Positions 1 through 10,562 of a DNA stretch of 64,000 nt are shown here, in pieces (position 1 is the first letter of the stretch; each line of letters starts with the position of its first letter). The notes beneath the pieces were generated by a model, which worked only from the letters and a program-made list of their open reading frames with translations, was not told the DNA's origin and ran no database searches. A program made the translations under genes and the position numbers. Source of the DNA: Struthio camelus (taxonomy: Eukaryota; Chordata; Aves; Struthioniformes; Struthionidae); the NCBI RefSeq assembly GCF_040807025.1, contig NC_090952.1:3038001-3102000 (forward strand), in the 5' to 3' direction.

Positions 1-1190
1 TGGGGTGCCAGCCCCTGCTGAGGGTGCCTTTGGGTGCTGCCCTGTGCCCTTGGTGTGTGTTTTTGTGCTCCGCAGAGCTCTGGCTGTGGCTTTTGGGGTG
101 TCCCAGGCCCATTTGTATGCGCAGTTTGCTGTCTGCTGGGCTGGAGGTTGTGGCTTTTGGGGTGCCCCTGGCCCCGCGTTGGGCCTTTCGGAGAGGCCTG
201 GCGCCCTCAGCAGTTTTCTCCTGCTGCCCCGGGCTCCTCGGTGGGCGTTTCGGTGCAGCCTGAGCCCCGAGTGGGGCTGTGGGTGCTCCCCGGCGCCCCC
301 GTTGCACGTTTGGGGCTGCCCTGGAGCCCGCGGTGTCACTTTTGGCGCCCCGCAGAGTGTTTGCCGCGTCTTTCAGGGCTTTCCTGGCCTCTCGCTGTGC
401 TGCTCGGGCCACGCGGACCCCCCCCCGGTGTTTCTTTCAGAGTGCCTCAGCCCCTCGGTGTGCCGTCCGGGGTGCCCGGGGCCCCTTGGTGTGCTTTTTG
501 GGGTCACCCAGACCCCTTGGTGTGCTTTTCAGTGCCTGCTGGTCCCCTTGCTGTGCCTTTTGGTGTGCCCCAGAGCTCGGGATGTGGCTTTTGGGGCACC
601 GCAGACCCATTTCTTGTCCTTTTAGGTAGGTCCTGGGCCTGTTGGTGTGTATTTTGGGGTGTCTTAGCCCCCTCGGAGTGTCTTTCCTTGCACCCCAGAG
701 TGATTGGGGTACCTTTCAGGGTGCCCCGACCCCTCAGGTTGCCTTTCAGGGTGCCCCTGGACCCTCAGTGTGGCTTTTGGGGCACCCTGCACCCCTAGGA
801 GGTGCCTTTTGGGGCACCCCAGAGCACTTGGGGTGCTCTTCAGGGTGCTCTAGCCACCTCGGGGTGCTTTTCCTGGAGCCCCCTGTAGCTCTTTGAGAGC
901 TCTCTAGGCTTTGGTTTGCCTTTTGAAGCATCTGAGATGTTTCTGCTCGCCTGTGGGGATGTGCTGGAGCCCTGGGGTTTGCTTTTTGGCTCCCCAGAGC
1001 CTTGGGGGTGGGTTGTTTGTTTGTTTGTTTGTGTTTTTTCCCCTTCCAGAGCACCTCGGAGCCCTCCGTTTGGTTCCTCGGCCCGCCGCTCGCTTCTCCG
1101 TGCGCCCCAGGCTCCTCGGGTTGCCTTTCGGAGCGCCCTCGATGCTTGGATTGTCTTGTGGGGCACCCCAGAGCGCCCCCCCCAACACTG
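1..1190. repeat. Degenerate ~31-bp G/T-rich minisatellite
   Basis: The stretch is built from diverged copies of a unit that reads roughly as 'gtgccttttggggcacccc' followed by a C-rich spacer. Neighbouring units near 802, 833 and 863 are 31 and 30 bp apart. Units drift strongly and the array fades around 1190. A short (GTTT)n tract lies near 1012-1033. The plus strand is G/T-rich. All reading frames through it are shadows of the repeat. The left edge continues outside the window. Confidence 0.7.
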
Positions 1191-1857
1191 CACCCTGCTG
1201 GCTTCACCCCAGCCAGGCGGGGAGGGGCTCGTGCAGCACCTGCAGGCAGGCAGGAGGCAGAGGAGTTTGGCAGCGATCCCCTTGCCCTGCCCAGCACCAG
1301 GAGGAGGAAGAGGAGGGAGCCGCGGTCCTGTGCCCGCGGAGCCCTCTCTGGCCGGGCAGCGCCCGGCAGCTCAGCCGTCAGCAGCCGGGCAGAGGACGGG
1401 GCACCAAGGGCTCTTGTCTTTCCCTTGCAGCCCGCCCGGCCCTGCGGCAGCGCCAGCGGAGTCAGCGAGACGGCCAGGCCCTGCCCCTGGCCCCCAGGGA
1501 CCCGATCCCAGAGCCCAAGGGGGAGAGCAGCCTCCTCTCCAGGGAGAGCAGCGTTGCCGGCCCGGCCGGGCCCCCAGGCGGTGGAGAAAGCAGCCACGGC
1601 CGCTGCGGGGCCATCTAGGTCCCCGGGGCCCCGACCTTTCCGCGGCTGGACGTGGGCGGTCCTCGTGACAGCCAAGGTTTGGGCGTCAACTCGGCTGGGG
1701 GCACGTGGCCGAGCAGCGAGGGCGCCCCAGGCACAGCGAGGCCGCGGCGCTTTTTGCCCCGAGCAGCTCCCTCGAGCGGGAGCGCCGCCAGTGGGGCCAG
1801 GCCTGCCCCTGCCCCCCGGGGGAGCCGGTGGGGTCGAGGCCGGCCCCCGACACCCAC
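1191..1857. other. GC-rich unique sequence, no gene recognised
   Basis: GC-rich sequence between the minisatellite and the inverted-repeat block. It has several overlapping open frames on both strands, as expected from composition, but no recognisable domain or convincing splice pattern. Confidence 0.5.
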
Positions 1858-2860
1858 CCCTGCCCTTAAAGGCAGGCTTGGGAGACTGTCAGAGTCTTCA
1901 AGCCTCAGGGTGCTCTTCAAGTAGCTTGGAGTCCCTTAATTTCTTCCCAAGTCCCTCAGTGTAACTGGAAGACCAACCTCAGGGACTCAGCCCACCTGGG
2001 AGACCTCTCTTCTGCAGGGCTCCCAGGTCAGCTGAGTTCCTTACAAGTCCCTAGGGGCTGTCAGAGTCTTAAAGTCTCTGGGGGCTCTGAAGGGAACCAG
2101 GAGGCACTGAGGAAGACATTAAGGAGCTCCAAGTACCTGGAAGACCAACCTCAGGGAGTCAGCCCACCTGGGAGACCTTTCTTCTTCGGGTCTCCCAGAT
2201 GGGCTGAGTCCCTGAGGTGGTTCTTCCAGTAACTTGGAGAGCACCCAGAGACTTGAAGACTCTTAAAGTCTCCCAGCCCTGCCTTTAAGGGCAGTGGTGG
2301 GTGTCGGGGGCAGGCCTGGACCCGATTGGCTCCCCCGGGGGGCAGGGGCCGGCCTGGCCCAATGGGGGCCCTGGAGGCCCCTGGGCTCCCTAGCCCAAGA
2401 GACTTGTGTGGGGACAGAAATTCAGCAAGGCTTTTTTGCCCCCACACAAGTCTCTTAGGCTAGGGAGCCCAGGGGCCTCCAGGGCCCCCATTGGCTCCGG
2501 GGGGGGGTGTGTGTGGCCCAATGGGGGCCAGGCCTGGCCCCCACGCCCCCCACTGCCCTTAAAGGCAGGGCTGGGAGACTTTAAGAGTCTTCAAGTCTCT
2601 GGGGGCTCTTCAGGCAACTTGGAGTCCCTCAATTTCTTCCCAAGGCACTCCCAGTCACTTGAGGAACCACCTCAGGGACTCAGCTGACCTGGGAGAACTG
2701 AAGAAGAGAGGTCTCCCAGGGGGGCTGAGTCCCTGAGGTTGGTCTTCCAGTTACACTGAGGGACTTGGGAAGAAATTGAGGGACTCCAAGCTACTTGAAG
2801 GGCACCCAGAGACTTGAAGAGCCTTAAAGCCTCTCAACCTTGCCTTTAAGGGCAGCAGGG
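1858..2860. repeat. Nested inverted-repeat (fold-back) block
   Basis: A ~140-bp segment at about 1860-1995 is nearly the exact reverse complement of 2720-2858. Shared blocks include 'cttcaagtagcttggagtcc' and 'tgtaactggaagaccaacct'. Inside, 2145-2330 is the reverse complement of about 2540-2690. At the centre, 2341-2412 pairs with 2438-2510 across a ~25-nt loop containing 'cagcaaggcttttttg'. The whole kilobase could fold into a long hairpin. No transposase or coding frame is seen. It could be a non-autonomous fold-back element or a local inverted duplication. Boundaries are approximate. Confidence 0.8.
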
Positions 2861-3280
2861 GCAGGCCTCAGCCCAGACCCCCACACTCCCCAGCCTCAGG
2901 GCTTTGGTGGGGGGCACCAAAAAGCCCTGCCCAACGGCTGCCCCCACACAAAGCCCTGAGGCCAAGGAGCGCTCGCTGCTCCCTCGTCACCCCGGCCTTC
3001 CCCGCTGCCTCCCGGGCTGGAGCTGGGCTGCCAGGGCCCCTGCTCAAAGAAAGGGCCAACCCGGGGGCGAGGAGAAACAGCCCCTTGGGACAGGAGCTCT
3101 CACCTACTGCAGCGAGATGGCCCCGGCTGCCAGCTGCCCCCTCTCCGCTCCAGCGCTGCAGCCAGGAGCTCTTCCCCGAGCAGGGAGAACGCAGCCTTCG
3201 GCAAGCTGCGAGCAGGCGTGAACAGAGACCGCGCACAGAACACAGCACATGGCACCTCGCCTCAGCTGGGGCTCGCGCCA
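2861..3280. other. No feature recognised
   Basis: GC-rich spacer between the fold-back block and the probable end of a leftward transcript. Open frames on both strands show no recognisable domain. Confidence 0.4.
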
Positions 3281-5190
3281 AGTTTTATTGCCCAGAGCCC
3301 AAACACCTTCGCGCGGTGCCACCGTGCCCAAGTCCCACTTGGCGCTTCCTGGGGAGCAGGACGAGCTGGCAGGCGCAGGCCGCCTTCCTGCTGCGGCAGC
3401 TCCTGGAGGGGTGCGTGAAGGCCAAAGCCAGATTCTTGCTCCTTCGGGTGGGGGGGGGGGGTCGTCTCTGGGAAAGCAGGTCACTTCCTCAGTGCAGCTG
3501 GAGTCTGAAGCTGGGGCCCCAAAGAGCTGCGGGAGGGGTGGGCAAGAGATGAAAGAGCAGCTCTTGCCAGCAACCAGCACCTAGGAAAACAAAACAGAGC
3601 TCTTCAGAAAGAGCAGGACCAGGCACTTTCCCTCTCTCAACACTCGGGCCCGACCCCGCATCCCCCCTGGGGAGCGGGCGCTGGGGCTCTGCGCACTGCG
3701 GCTCTGCCTTCTGGCCTTCAGCGCATCCACAGAGCACGGCTCCTGCTGAAAACAGAGCAGAAACGCACACAACTAGTGGCCCCAAATATTAAAAAACAAT
3801 AATAATAATGAAATAAATAAACCAGAGCCATAGCTTGTCTGGCACCTACCAGGCCTCAAAGGTCTCGGAAGGAGCCCGAGCGCCGCTGCTCTCTGCGTGC
3901 TGCCAGTGATGGGCAAAACGCCTCTTCCTCCCATACGCAGCTCAGGCCCATTTCTCCTCCTCCTTCGTGTGCAAGGCGACAGCGCTGAACACCAAGAGGC
4001 CTGCCTTCAGGGAGAAGGCGCCGGCACAGTACAGAAATGCCGAGGGGACGCAACGTTCCTACTGCGTGGGCTGCAGGGGACGCCCAGACACCTAGAAAAG
4101 GAGAGACCCTCTCTCGAGTCTGGCACTGCACCACAACACAGCAACAGCATCTCTTGCGCACAACTCACGCTCCCTCTCCTCTTTAGTGCCCCCTGCTTCC
4201 CTAAAAAGGCAAGGGAGCTCCAACAACTCCAAAAAGCAAAGCCAAAGAGAAGCAAGTCCAAAGTCCTCCAGTCCCTCCTACGCTCCAGTACATTGCAGCC
4301 CAGCCAGAGCTGTCCCAGAGAGCCCCTTCCCCTGGCACGAGACATTCCCACCGGCCTTACCTGCGGAGAGGAGCCCCGGGGAGCGAAACCCAGTCGGTCA
4401 TGACCTACTGGGAACTGAAACACCCCACAGCCCTCTGGCAGCGGGAGCTGCACGCCCCAGTTGCCCCCTCAGACAGACAAAGCGGCCACGTTGAACTGAG
4501 CCAGGCAACAGAAAAACACAACCGACAAACACAACCGCAGAAACACAACCGAGCTCTCAGTGAGCACATCAGCTCCCAGCGGCCACAAAGGAAGCAGACA
4601 GAGATCTTGCAGAGACAGGACACAGCTCCCACTACGCTTCTCAGCTCCCCAGGCAGCTGAAACCCCAAAACAGCCTCGCCAGTAAAACACCTTCTGGTTA
4701 TGAACTTCAAAGATGGTTTTTCCCCCTGGCCAAATGATACGCTCTGATTCCACTTTCTACAGCAAAGGCTGAAAGCTCTGTACTGACAGACAGACAAGGA
4801 AGGACCCCGCACCAGCGCCACAACACGCCGCGCCACCACCAGGCTCCAGCTGCTCCCACAAGGCTGGGAACCAGCCTGCCAACACCCGCACCCGAAGAAA
4901 GCCCGAGGAAGGGCGGCAGCCGCGCTGGAAACCTGCCGCCCCCGGCAGCGGACGAGCCCCCGGCGGGGCGGGAAGCGCCACCCGGCCGCCTCGGGGCCGC
5001 CAGGGAAGCCCCTGCCCGAGCGCTGCCCCCTCCCCGGCGCTCCGGACAGCCCGGCTGCCGGCTGCCAACGCTCCCTCCTCCGGCGCCGCCCGCAGCCCGC
5101 CGGGCACTCGCTGCACGGGCCGGCAAACAGCGCCCGCAGACACCCAGCGCTCCGCTGCCGGCGCTCGCTCCTCCGCGGCGCCCGCCGGTG
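3281..5190 (-). other. Putative leftward transcript from the first CpG island
   Basis: The plus strand at about 4390-4650 is rich in A and C and poor in T and G, the bias expected when the minus strand is the transcribed sense strand. On the minus strand there are plausible acceptors ('tgttttcctag' near 3582 and 'ctgttttcag' near 3750) and an AATAAA signal at about 3284-3289. I could not assemble a frame that resembles a known protein. This may be a long non-coding RNA or untranslated exons. It is inference from composition and signals only. Confidence 0.3.
3284..3289 (-). terminator. Minus-strand AATAAA polyadenylation signal
   Basis: The plus strand reads 'aagttttattgccc', giving AATAAA(A) on the minus strand. 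It lies downstream of the A/C-biased stretch that appears to be transcribed leftward. A single hexamer is weak evidence without a mapped cleavage site. Confidence 0.3.
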
Positions 5191-5564
5191 CTGCCAGCAG
5201 CTCGCGGCCGGCACCATCGCGCACGTCCCGCTCGGTCCCGCCGCGCTGCCAACGGCGCTGCCACAACCGTTGCGCGTTGCCCAGGCGAGAGCGACCGGCC
5301 GCCCCGACCGCCTCCCCGCGCCCGGCCCGGCCCCCCCGCCGCCCCCGAGCCCCGCCGCGCCACGACCCGCCGCGCGTCCCGCAGCCTGCCGCTCTCCAGC
5401 AGCGCCGCGCCACCGCACCACACAGGACGCGACGCCACGCGACGCCACGCGACGGGACCCGGCCGCCGCCGCCAGGCGCCACCACACAGCCAGCCACCCC
5501 GCCGCCATCTTCGCCGCCGGCCGCTCGCTCCCCCCCACCCCCGGCCAGAGGCGGGAGCGGGGCG

Positions 5565-5632
5565 CCAATCAGCGGCGGGCGGCGCGCAGGCGCCCTCCAA
5601 TGGCCGAGAGGCAGCTGGCCCGGCCGGCCAAT
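5565..5632 (+). promoter_or_regulatory. Three phased CCAAT boxes (copy 1)
   Basis: CCAAT at 5565-5569, 5597-5601 and 5628-5632. Start-to-start spacing is 32 and 31 bp, the near-32-bp spacing known for promoters with several NF-Y sites. All three boxes and both spacings are retained in the second island. Confidence 0.65.
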
Positions 5633-5989
5633 CCCCGCGGCGGCCCGGGCGGAGGGCGGGAGGGAGCGGAGAGAGGCCGGAGATGGCGTCCGGCGGCCGT
5701 GGGCGCCGCCGAGCGGGCGGGCGAGCGGGCGGGCGGCGGGGCCGGGGCTGCCGGCGCCAGGGACGCGGTCCCCGCTGTCCCCCCTCAGTGTCCCCCTCGC
5801 TGTCCCCCGTCCTCCCGCCCGTCGCCGCCCGGTCGGCTGTGGCCGGCGGCAGAGGGCAGCGGGGAGGGCAGGCGCCGTGCGCGGGCAGGGCAGGGGCTGC
5901 GGGCAGGGCAGGCAGGAAGCGGCGCTGCCTCGTGTGACCCACGTCGAGGCCCCGCCGAGCTCCTCCCGGCCCGGGTCGCCCCCGACGGG

Positions 5990-6165
5990 CTCGCCCGGTC
6001 CCAGGCCGCTCTCCCCCAGCTCATACAGTCCTGCCCAGGCTCGTGCGGGCTTGCGCGGCGCTTGCACAGCCCCTCGTCCAGCCCGAGGGGCTCCTACGGC
6101 CCCGCACGGGTCTCCGCGGGCTTGTGTAGTCCCGCGCTGAGCTCGGGGGGGCCCGCGCCCGGCTC
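5990..6165. repeat. ~30-bp minisatellite, left part
   Basis: Diverged units of the type 'gggctcgtacgggcccgtgc' begin right after the CpG island and stop at the CR1 insertion. The same family resumes at 7300, so this is one array interrupted by the LINE. Confidence 0.65.
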
Positions 6166-7299
6166 CACAGAGTCACAGCATGGTTGAGGTTGGCAGGGAC
6201 CTCTGGAGATCATCTAGTCCAACCCCCCTGCTCCAGCAGGCTCCTCTAGAGCGTGTTGCCCAGGATCGCATCCAGACGGGTTTTGAATGTCTCCAGCGAA
6301 GGAGACGCCACCACCTCTCTGGGCAACCTGTGCCAGTGCTCACTCACCCTCACAGTCAAGAAGTTTTTCCTCAGGTTCAGGTGGACCTGCCTGTGCTTCA
6401 GTTTGTGCCCGTTGCCTCTTGTCCTGTCGCTGGGCACCACGGAGAAGAGACTGGCCTCATCCTCTCGACACCCCCCAACCACCCTTCAGATACTTGCACA
6501 CGTTGATGAGATCGCCTCTCAGTCTTCTCTTCTCCAGGCTCAACAGGCCCAGCTCTCGCAGCCTTTCTGCAGAGGAGAGATGCTCCAGTCCCCTCATCCT
6601 CTTTGTAGCCCTCCGCTGGACTCTCCCCAGTAGTGCCATGCCTCTCTTGTCCTGGGGAGCCCACAACTGCACCCAGGACTCCAGGGGAGGCCTCCCCAGG
6701 GCTGAGGAGAGGGGCAGGATCACCTCCCTCCACCTGCTGGCAACACTCTTCCTCAGGCACCCCAGGATCCCATTGGCCTTCTTGGCCACAAGGGCACACT
6801 GCTGCCTCATGCTTCACTTGTTGCCCACCAGCACTCCCAGGTCCTTCTCTGCAGAGCTGCTTGCCAGCAGGTCAACCCCCAGCCTGTCCTGCTGCCTGGG
6901 CTTCTTCCTCCGTAGGTGCAGGACCTTGCGCTTGCCTATGTTGAACTTCAGGAGGGTCCTCTCCGCCCAGCTCTTCAGCCTGCCCAGGTCCCTCTGCATG
7001 GCAGCACAGTCTTCTGGCGCATCAGCCTCTCCCCCCAGTTTAGTATCATCAGCAAACTTGCTGAGGGTGCACTCTGTGCCTTCCTCCAGGTCATTGATGA
7101 ATACATTGAACAAGAGTGGACCCAGGACTGAGCCCTGGGGGACACCGCTAGCTACAGGCCTCCAACTAGACTCTGCGCCACTGACCACAACCCTCGGAGC
7201 TCGGCCATCCAGCCAGTTCTCAGTCCACCTCACTGGCCACTCATCTAACCCCCACTTCCTGAGTTTACCTGGGAGGATGTGATGGGAGACAGTGTCAAA
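6166..7299 (-). mobile_element. CR1 LINE, 5'-truncated, minus strand
   Basis: The left end reads, in reverse complement, the standard CR1 3' terminus ('gatctccagaggtccctgcc' then 'tgctgtgactctgtgg'). On the minus strand it encodes the C-terminal half of the CR1 reverse transcriptase: '[20 protein letters not shown]' and 'FADDTKLGG', the catalytic A-D-D site, within 6814-7233. It continues after a TGA (6814-6816) in 6457-6810. About 1.13 kb of element remains, lacking ORF1 and the endonuclease. It sits inside the 30-bp minisatellite and is not expected to be active. Confidence 0.93.
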
Positions 7300-8142
7300 A
7301 CCCTACGAGTGCCTATGGGCCTGAACAGGGCTTGTACGGGCCTGTGCTGAGGTTACACGGGCTCGCGCCAGGCCCCGCAGGCTCATTTGCGTCCATGCCG
7401 GGCTCTGCAGGGTCCTACGGGCCCCCACAGGGCTCCACGGGCTTGTACGGACCCACATGGGGCTCTATGGGCTCATCCAGGCCCCCGCTGAGCTGGTGCG
7501 GGTCCCTGCCGGGCCCTAGGGGCTCGTGCGGACTTGTGCTGGGCCCTCCAGGCTCATACAGGCTCGTGCCAAGCTCATACAGGCCTGTGCCGGGCTCTAC
7601 AGGCTTCTAAGAGCCTGAACGGGGCTCTAGGGGCTTGTACAGCCCCATGCCGAGCTCACATGGGCTTGTGCCAGGCCCTGCAGGCTTGTACGAGCCCTTG
7701 CTGGGCTCTGCGGGCTCGTACAGACCCCCACGGGACTCCACGGGCTCGTAGGGGCCCATGCCAAGCTTGTAGGAGCCCGTGCCAGGCCCTAGGGGCTCAT
7801 ATGGGCCCTTGCCAGGCTCTATGGACTTCTATGGGCCTGCACGGGGCTCTGTGGACTCATACAGAGCTGTTTGGGGCTCTATGGGCTTGTACGTCCCCAT
7901 GCTGAGCACATATGGGCCCGTGCCGAGCTCTGTGGGCTGGTACGGTCCTGCACAGCGCTCTACGGGCTCGTACGAGCCCACGCCAGGCTCTGCGTGCTCA
8001 TACGGGCTTGTGCCAGGCCCTGTGGGCTGGTACGGGCCTGCACTGGGCCCTAGGGGCTCCAACGGACTCGTGCTGGGCCCTATGGGCTCATACGGGACCG
8101 CTCCGAGTTCGTACGGGCCCGTGCCGGGCTCTCTGAGCTAGT
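7300..8142. repeat. ~30-bp minisatellite, right part
   Basis: About 28 diverged copies of a 30-bp unit such as 'gggctcatacgggcctgtgc' plus 'cgggctcta'. Because 30 is a multiple of three, every frame tends to stay open. This explains the repetitive 'MGLYGLVRP'-type frames, which I do not regard as genes. The array ends near 'gggctctctgagctag' at 8142. Confidence 0.85.
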
Positions 8143-9605
8143 ATCAGTTTGCCGTTATCTTTGCTACCTTACGTCTCCCTTAGGCCTCCTTGTTGCAGTC
8201 TTTCTCCTTTCCCTTCCTCCCCTTAGACACGTCCTGTGTGGTTTCCAAGACATGTTAACCCCATCTTCTGTGCCCATAACTGAGGCTCTAAAGGAAGGCA
8301 GGCAGACAGCAGGAAAAGGCGGCAAAAGGAAAAGAGCGGCTTTTTGATAGGAAGCCGACAGTCTTAAAACCCATTAGGCTAGTAACTGGGGTGGAGTTAT
8401 CTCATCGAACTTTAGGAAGCCAAACTTAAGGTCTGAACTGCTTCTCCGGGCTCCCTCCCTAGGCTGTGGAGAAAAACGGGCCCTTCCAGAGAGCCCTTCA
8501 CCCAATCGATCCCAGAGAGCGGTGGGACTGCAGAAGGACTGCACGTCTCTAGCCGTTATGTCTGCCACCGGAGGAAAATGATAATCCTGTCTGAATGTAG
8601 TCTCAGGTGTGCTAGGAGTGTATCAAAGCATCTGGAAAGGACTCTCGCCACGTGGTGAGCCGAAATCCCGAATTCCAATTGTGACTCTGTGAAATACTGG
8701 GGTGCCAGAGGATTTCCTGGAACTGAGAAAGAGGTAGAAAAGCATGAGCAGACTAGTCAAAGAGATGCCACTTTCCGTTAAAGGAACGGGAGCCTGGAGG
8801 AGGGCTCTTCAGGAAGGAAAAGAGACAGCTGAGAGAGGTAGGAGAGAGCTGCCTGGAACGAAGTGCTGTGGGAAAGGGGAACAAGGCAAGTCTCGGTGTC
8901 CTTCAACAGCAGCTGGAGCTAGGAGGTGCCATACTGGAAGAGAGAAGAAAAGGAGGTATTCTTTCAGCCCCAAAGGGTTGGAGAATGGAAGCAAATTAAA
9001 GGGCGTGCTTGATTTGTGGCCACGTGGAGACAGGAGAGCGAAGTAGAATTGCTGCTCTAACTTGTGCTGTTGTTGTTGTTGGTGGTGCTAGAAACAGATC
9101 CCCTCCGGTGAGGGGAAGAAGTCATTGCCTAGTGAGGAGAACAACAGCTTCTTTGACTACTCCCTCAAGAAAAACATAAAATAAACACACTCCTTGTCTT
9201 GGTGTGTTTGCTTCGAGCCTAATTAGGAATAGTAGAAAAAAAATGACATCACATTCCCCAAGAAAAAACACTGGTATTTACTGCATTTGTTCCTTTAATG
9301 ATTGGAGATGGGGGGGGGGGTCTTATTTAGGCTGTGTATTGGCTTTGGTACATCAGGAAAACGGGAGACCAAGCTGACCAAACAGTGTGTGTCCACTTGG
9401 CACGTTGTGAATAGCTCTCGAGATAACACTGACCTTAATGACTATGTCCCTAGTGAATAGAAAAGGGAGGGCACCTGCTCACATGCGGTTTTACACACGC
9501 ACCCCCGCACCCCCCCCCCCCAAATTAAGATGTAACTCTTAAATCCTATCCTAGGGGATCATCTTAATTATCTGCATGGCAGACAGCTACAGTTATTTTG
9601 GATGC
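8143..9605. other. Unique sequence, no gene recognised
   Basis: Moderate GC, with no convincing exon, repeat or RNA gene. It contains a G homopolymer near 9310 and a C homopolymer near 9515. It separates the minisatellite from the second CR1 and could hold upstream regulatory sequence of the MROH gene. Confidence 0.4.
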
Positions 9606-10562
9606 CTTAGTGCATCATAGCGAGTGGGGTACCCCAGGGGTCGATACTGGCTTCGATCCTGTTCAAGTTGTTCCTCAGAAACTTGGCTGAAGGGACAGCG
9701 TGCGCCCTCAGCGAGTTTGCGGCTGTTCTGAACTGGGCGGTATGGTTGCAACCCTGGAGGGTTGTAGCGCCGTTCAGTGGGAGCTCGACAGGCTGGAGAG
9801 ATGGGCAGAGGGGAAGCTCATGAAGTTCAAGCCAAGGAAGGGCTTGAAGAGTCCTGCCCTGCAGGAGAAACACCCTGGTGCAGCAGTACAGGCTGGGGAG
9901 TGAGGTGCTGGGAGGGCAGGTGGCCAGCAAGTTGAGCACGAGGCAGCAACGTGCCCTTGTGGCCAAGGCGGCCAACGATCTCCCGGGCTGCAGTAGGCAA
10001 AGCACTAGCAGCAGGTGGAGGGCGGTCATCCTCTCCCTCTCCTCAGCCCTGGTGAGGCCTCGCCTGGAGTCCCGGGTGCAGGGGTGGGCTCCCCAATACA
10101 AGAGAGACATGGAGCTAGTGCAGTGAGTGCAGCTGAGGGTTCCTCAGATGCTGAAGGGATGGGGGCATAGGAGGAAAGGCTGCGAGAGCTGGGCCTGTTC
10201 AGCGTGGAGAAGAGAAGACTGGGGGGGGGGATCTGACCAATGGGTAGAAATATCTGAAGGGAGGGTGTCAAGAGGATGGGGCCAGAGCCTTGTCAGAGGG
10301 GCCCACTGACAGGAGGAGAGGCAGTGAGCACAAACTGAAGCACAGGCAGGTCCGTCGGACCATGAGGACAAACGTCTTTGCTGTGGGAGTGACGGAGCGC
10401 TGGAACAGGCTGCCCAGCGAGGTCGTGCAGTCCCCATCCGTGGGCATAGTCAAAAGGCATCTGGCTAGGGTGCTGGGCAACCCGCTCTAGGTGACCCCTC
10501 TGGATTGGACTAGATGATGTCCAGAGGTCCCTTCCAACCTCCACCGCTCTGTGAGTCTGTGA
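9606..10562 (+). mobile_element. CR1 LINE, old 5'-truncated copy, plus strand
   Basis: The order of similarity matches the other two CR1 copies: the start corresponds to the 'GVPQGS' region ('gtggggtaccccaggggtcg'), and the right end to the CR1 tail ('ggactagatgatgtccagag' then 'gctctgtgagtctgtgacc'). The frame is broken by substitutions and indels, and it is visibly more diverged than the copies at 6166 and 28478. It retains TTG (9932-9934) where those two have TGA. Confidence 0.88.

Larger units (their letters stand above)
4800..6165. promoter_or_regulatory. CpG island 1, probable bidirectional promoter
   Basis: Very GC- and CpG-dense. The core at about 5325-5925 is a near-copy of 39165-39757. 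It contains a YY1-like GCCGCCATCTT element (5501-5511), GC boxes, and three CCAAT boxes at 5565-5569, 5597-5601 and 5628-5632, spaced 32 and 31 bp. No TATA box is evident. Strand composition to the left suggests leftward transcription. The product is unknown. An ATG with good context at 5683 opens an Arg/Gly-rich frame, but that frame is not preserved in the paralogous copy, so I do not call it coding. Confidence 0.75.

Noticed and set aside
5683..5937. Arg/Gly-rich ORF starting with a good-context ATG in CpG island 1
   Set aside because: The paralogous copy at 39515 has a one-base C insertion in the poly-C after 'SPSLS' that shifts the frame, so the reading frame is not conserved; composition alone explains the open frame.
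7332..8141. Repetitive ORFs in the 30-bp minisatellite
   Set aside because: The unit length is a multiple of three, so frames remain open by chance; the unit drifts without regard to codons.
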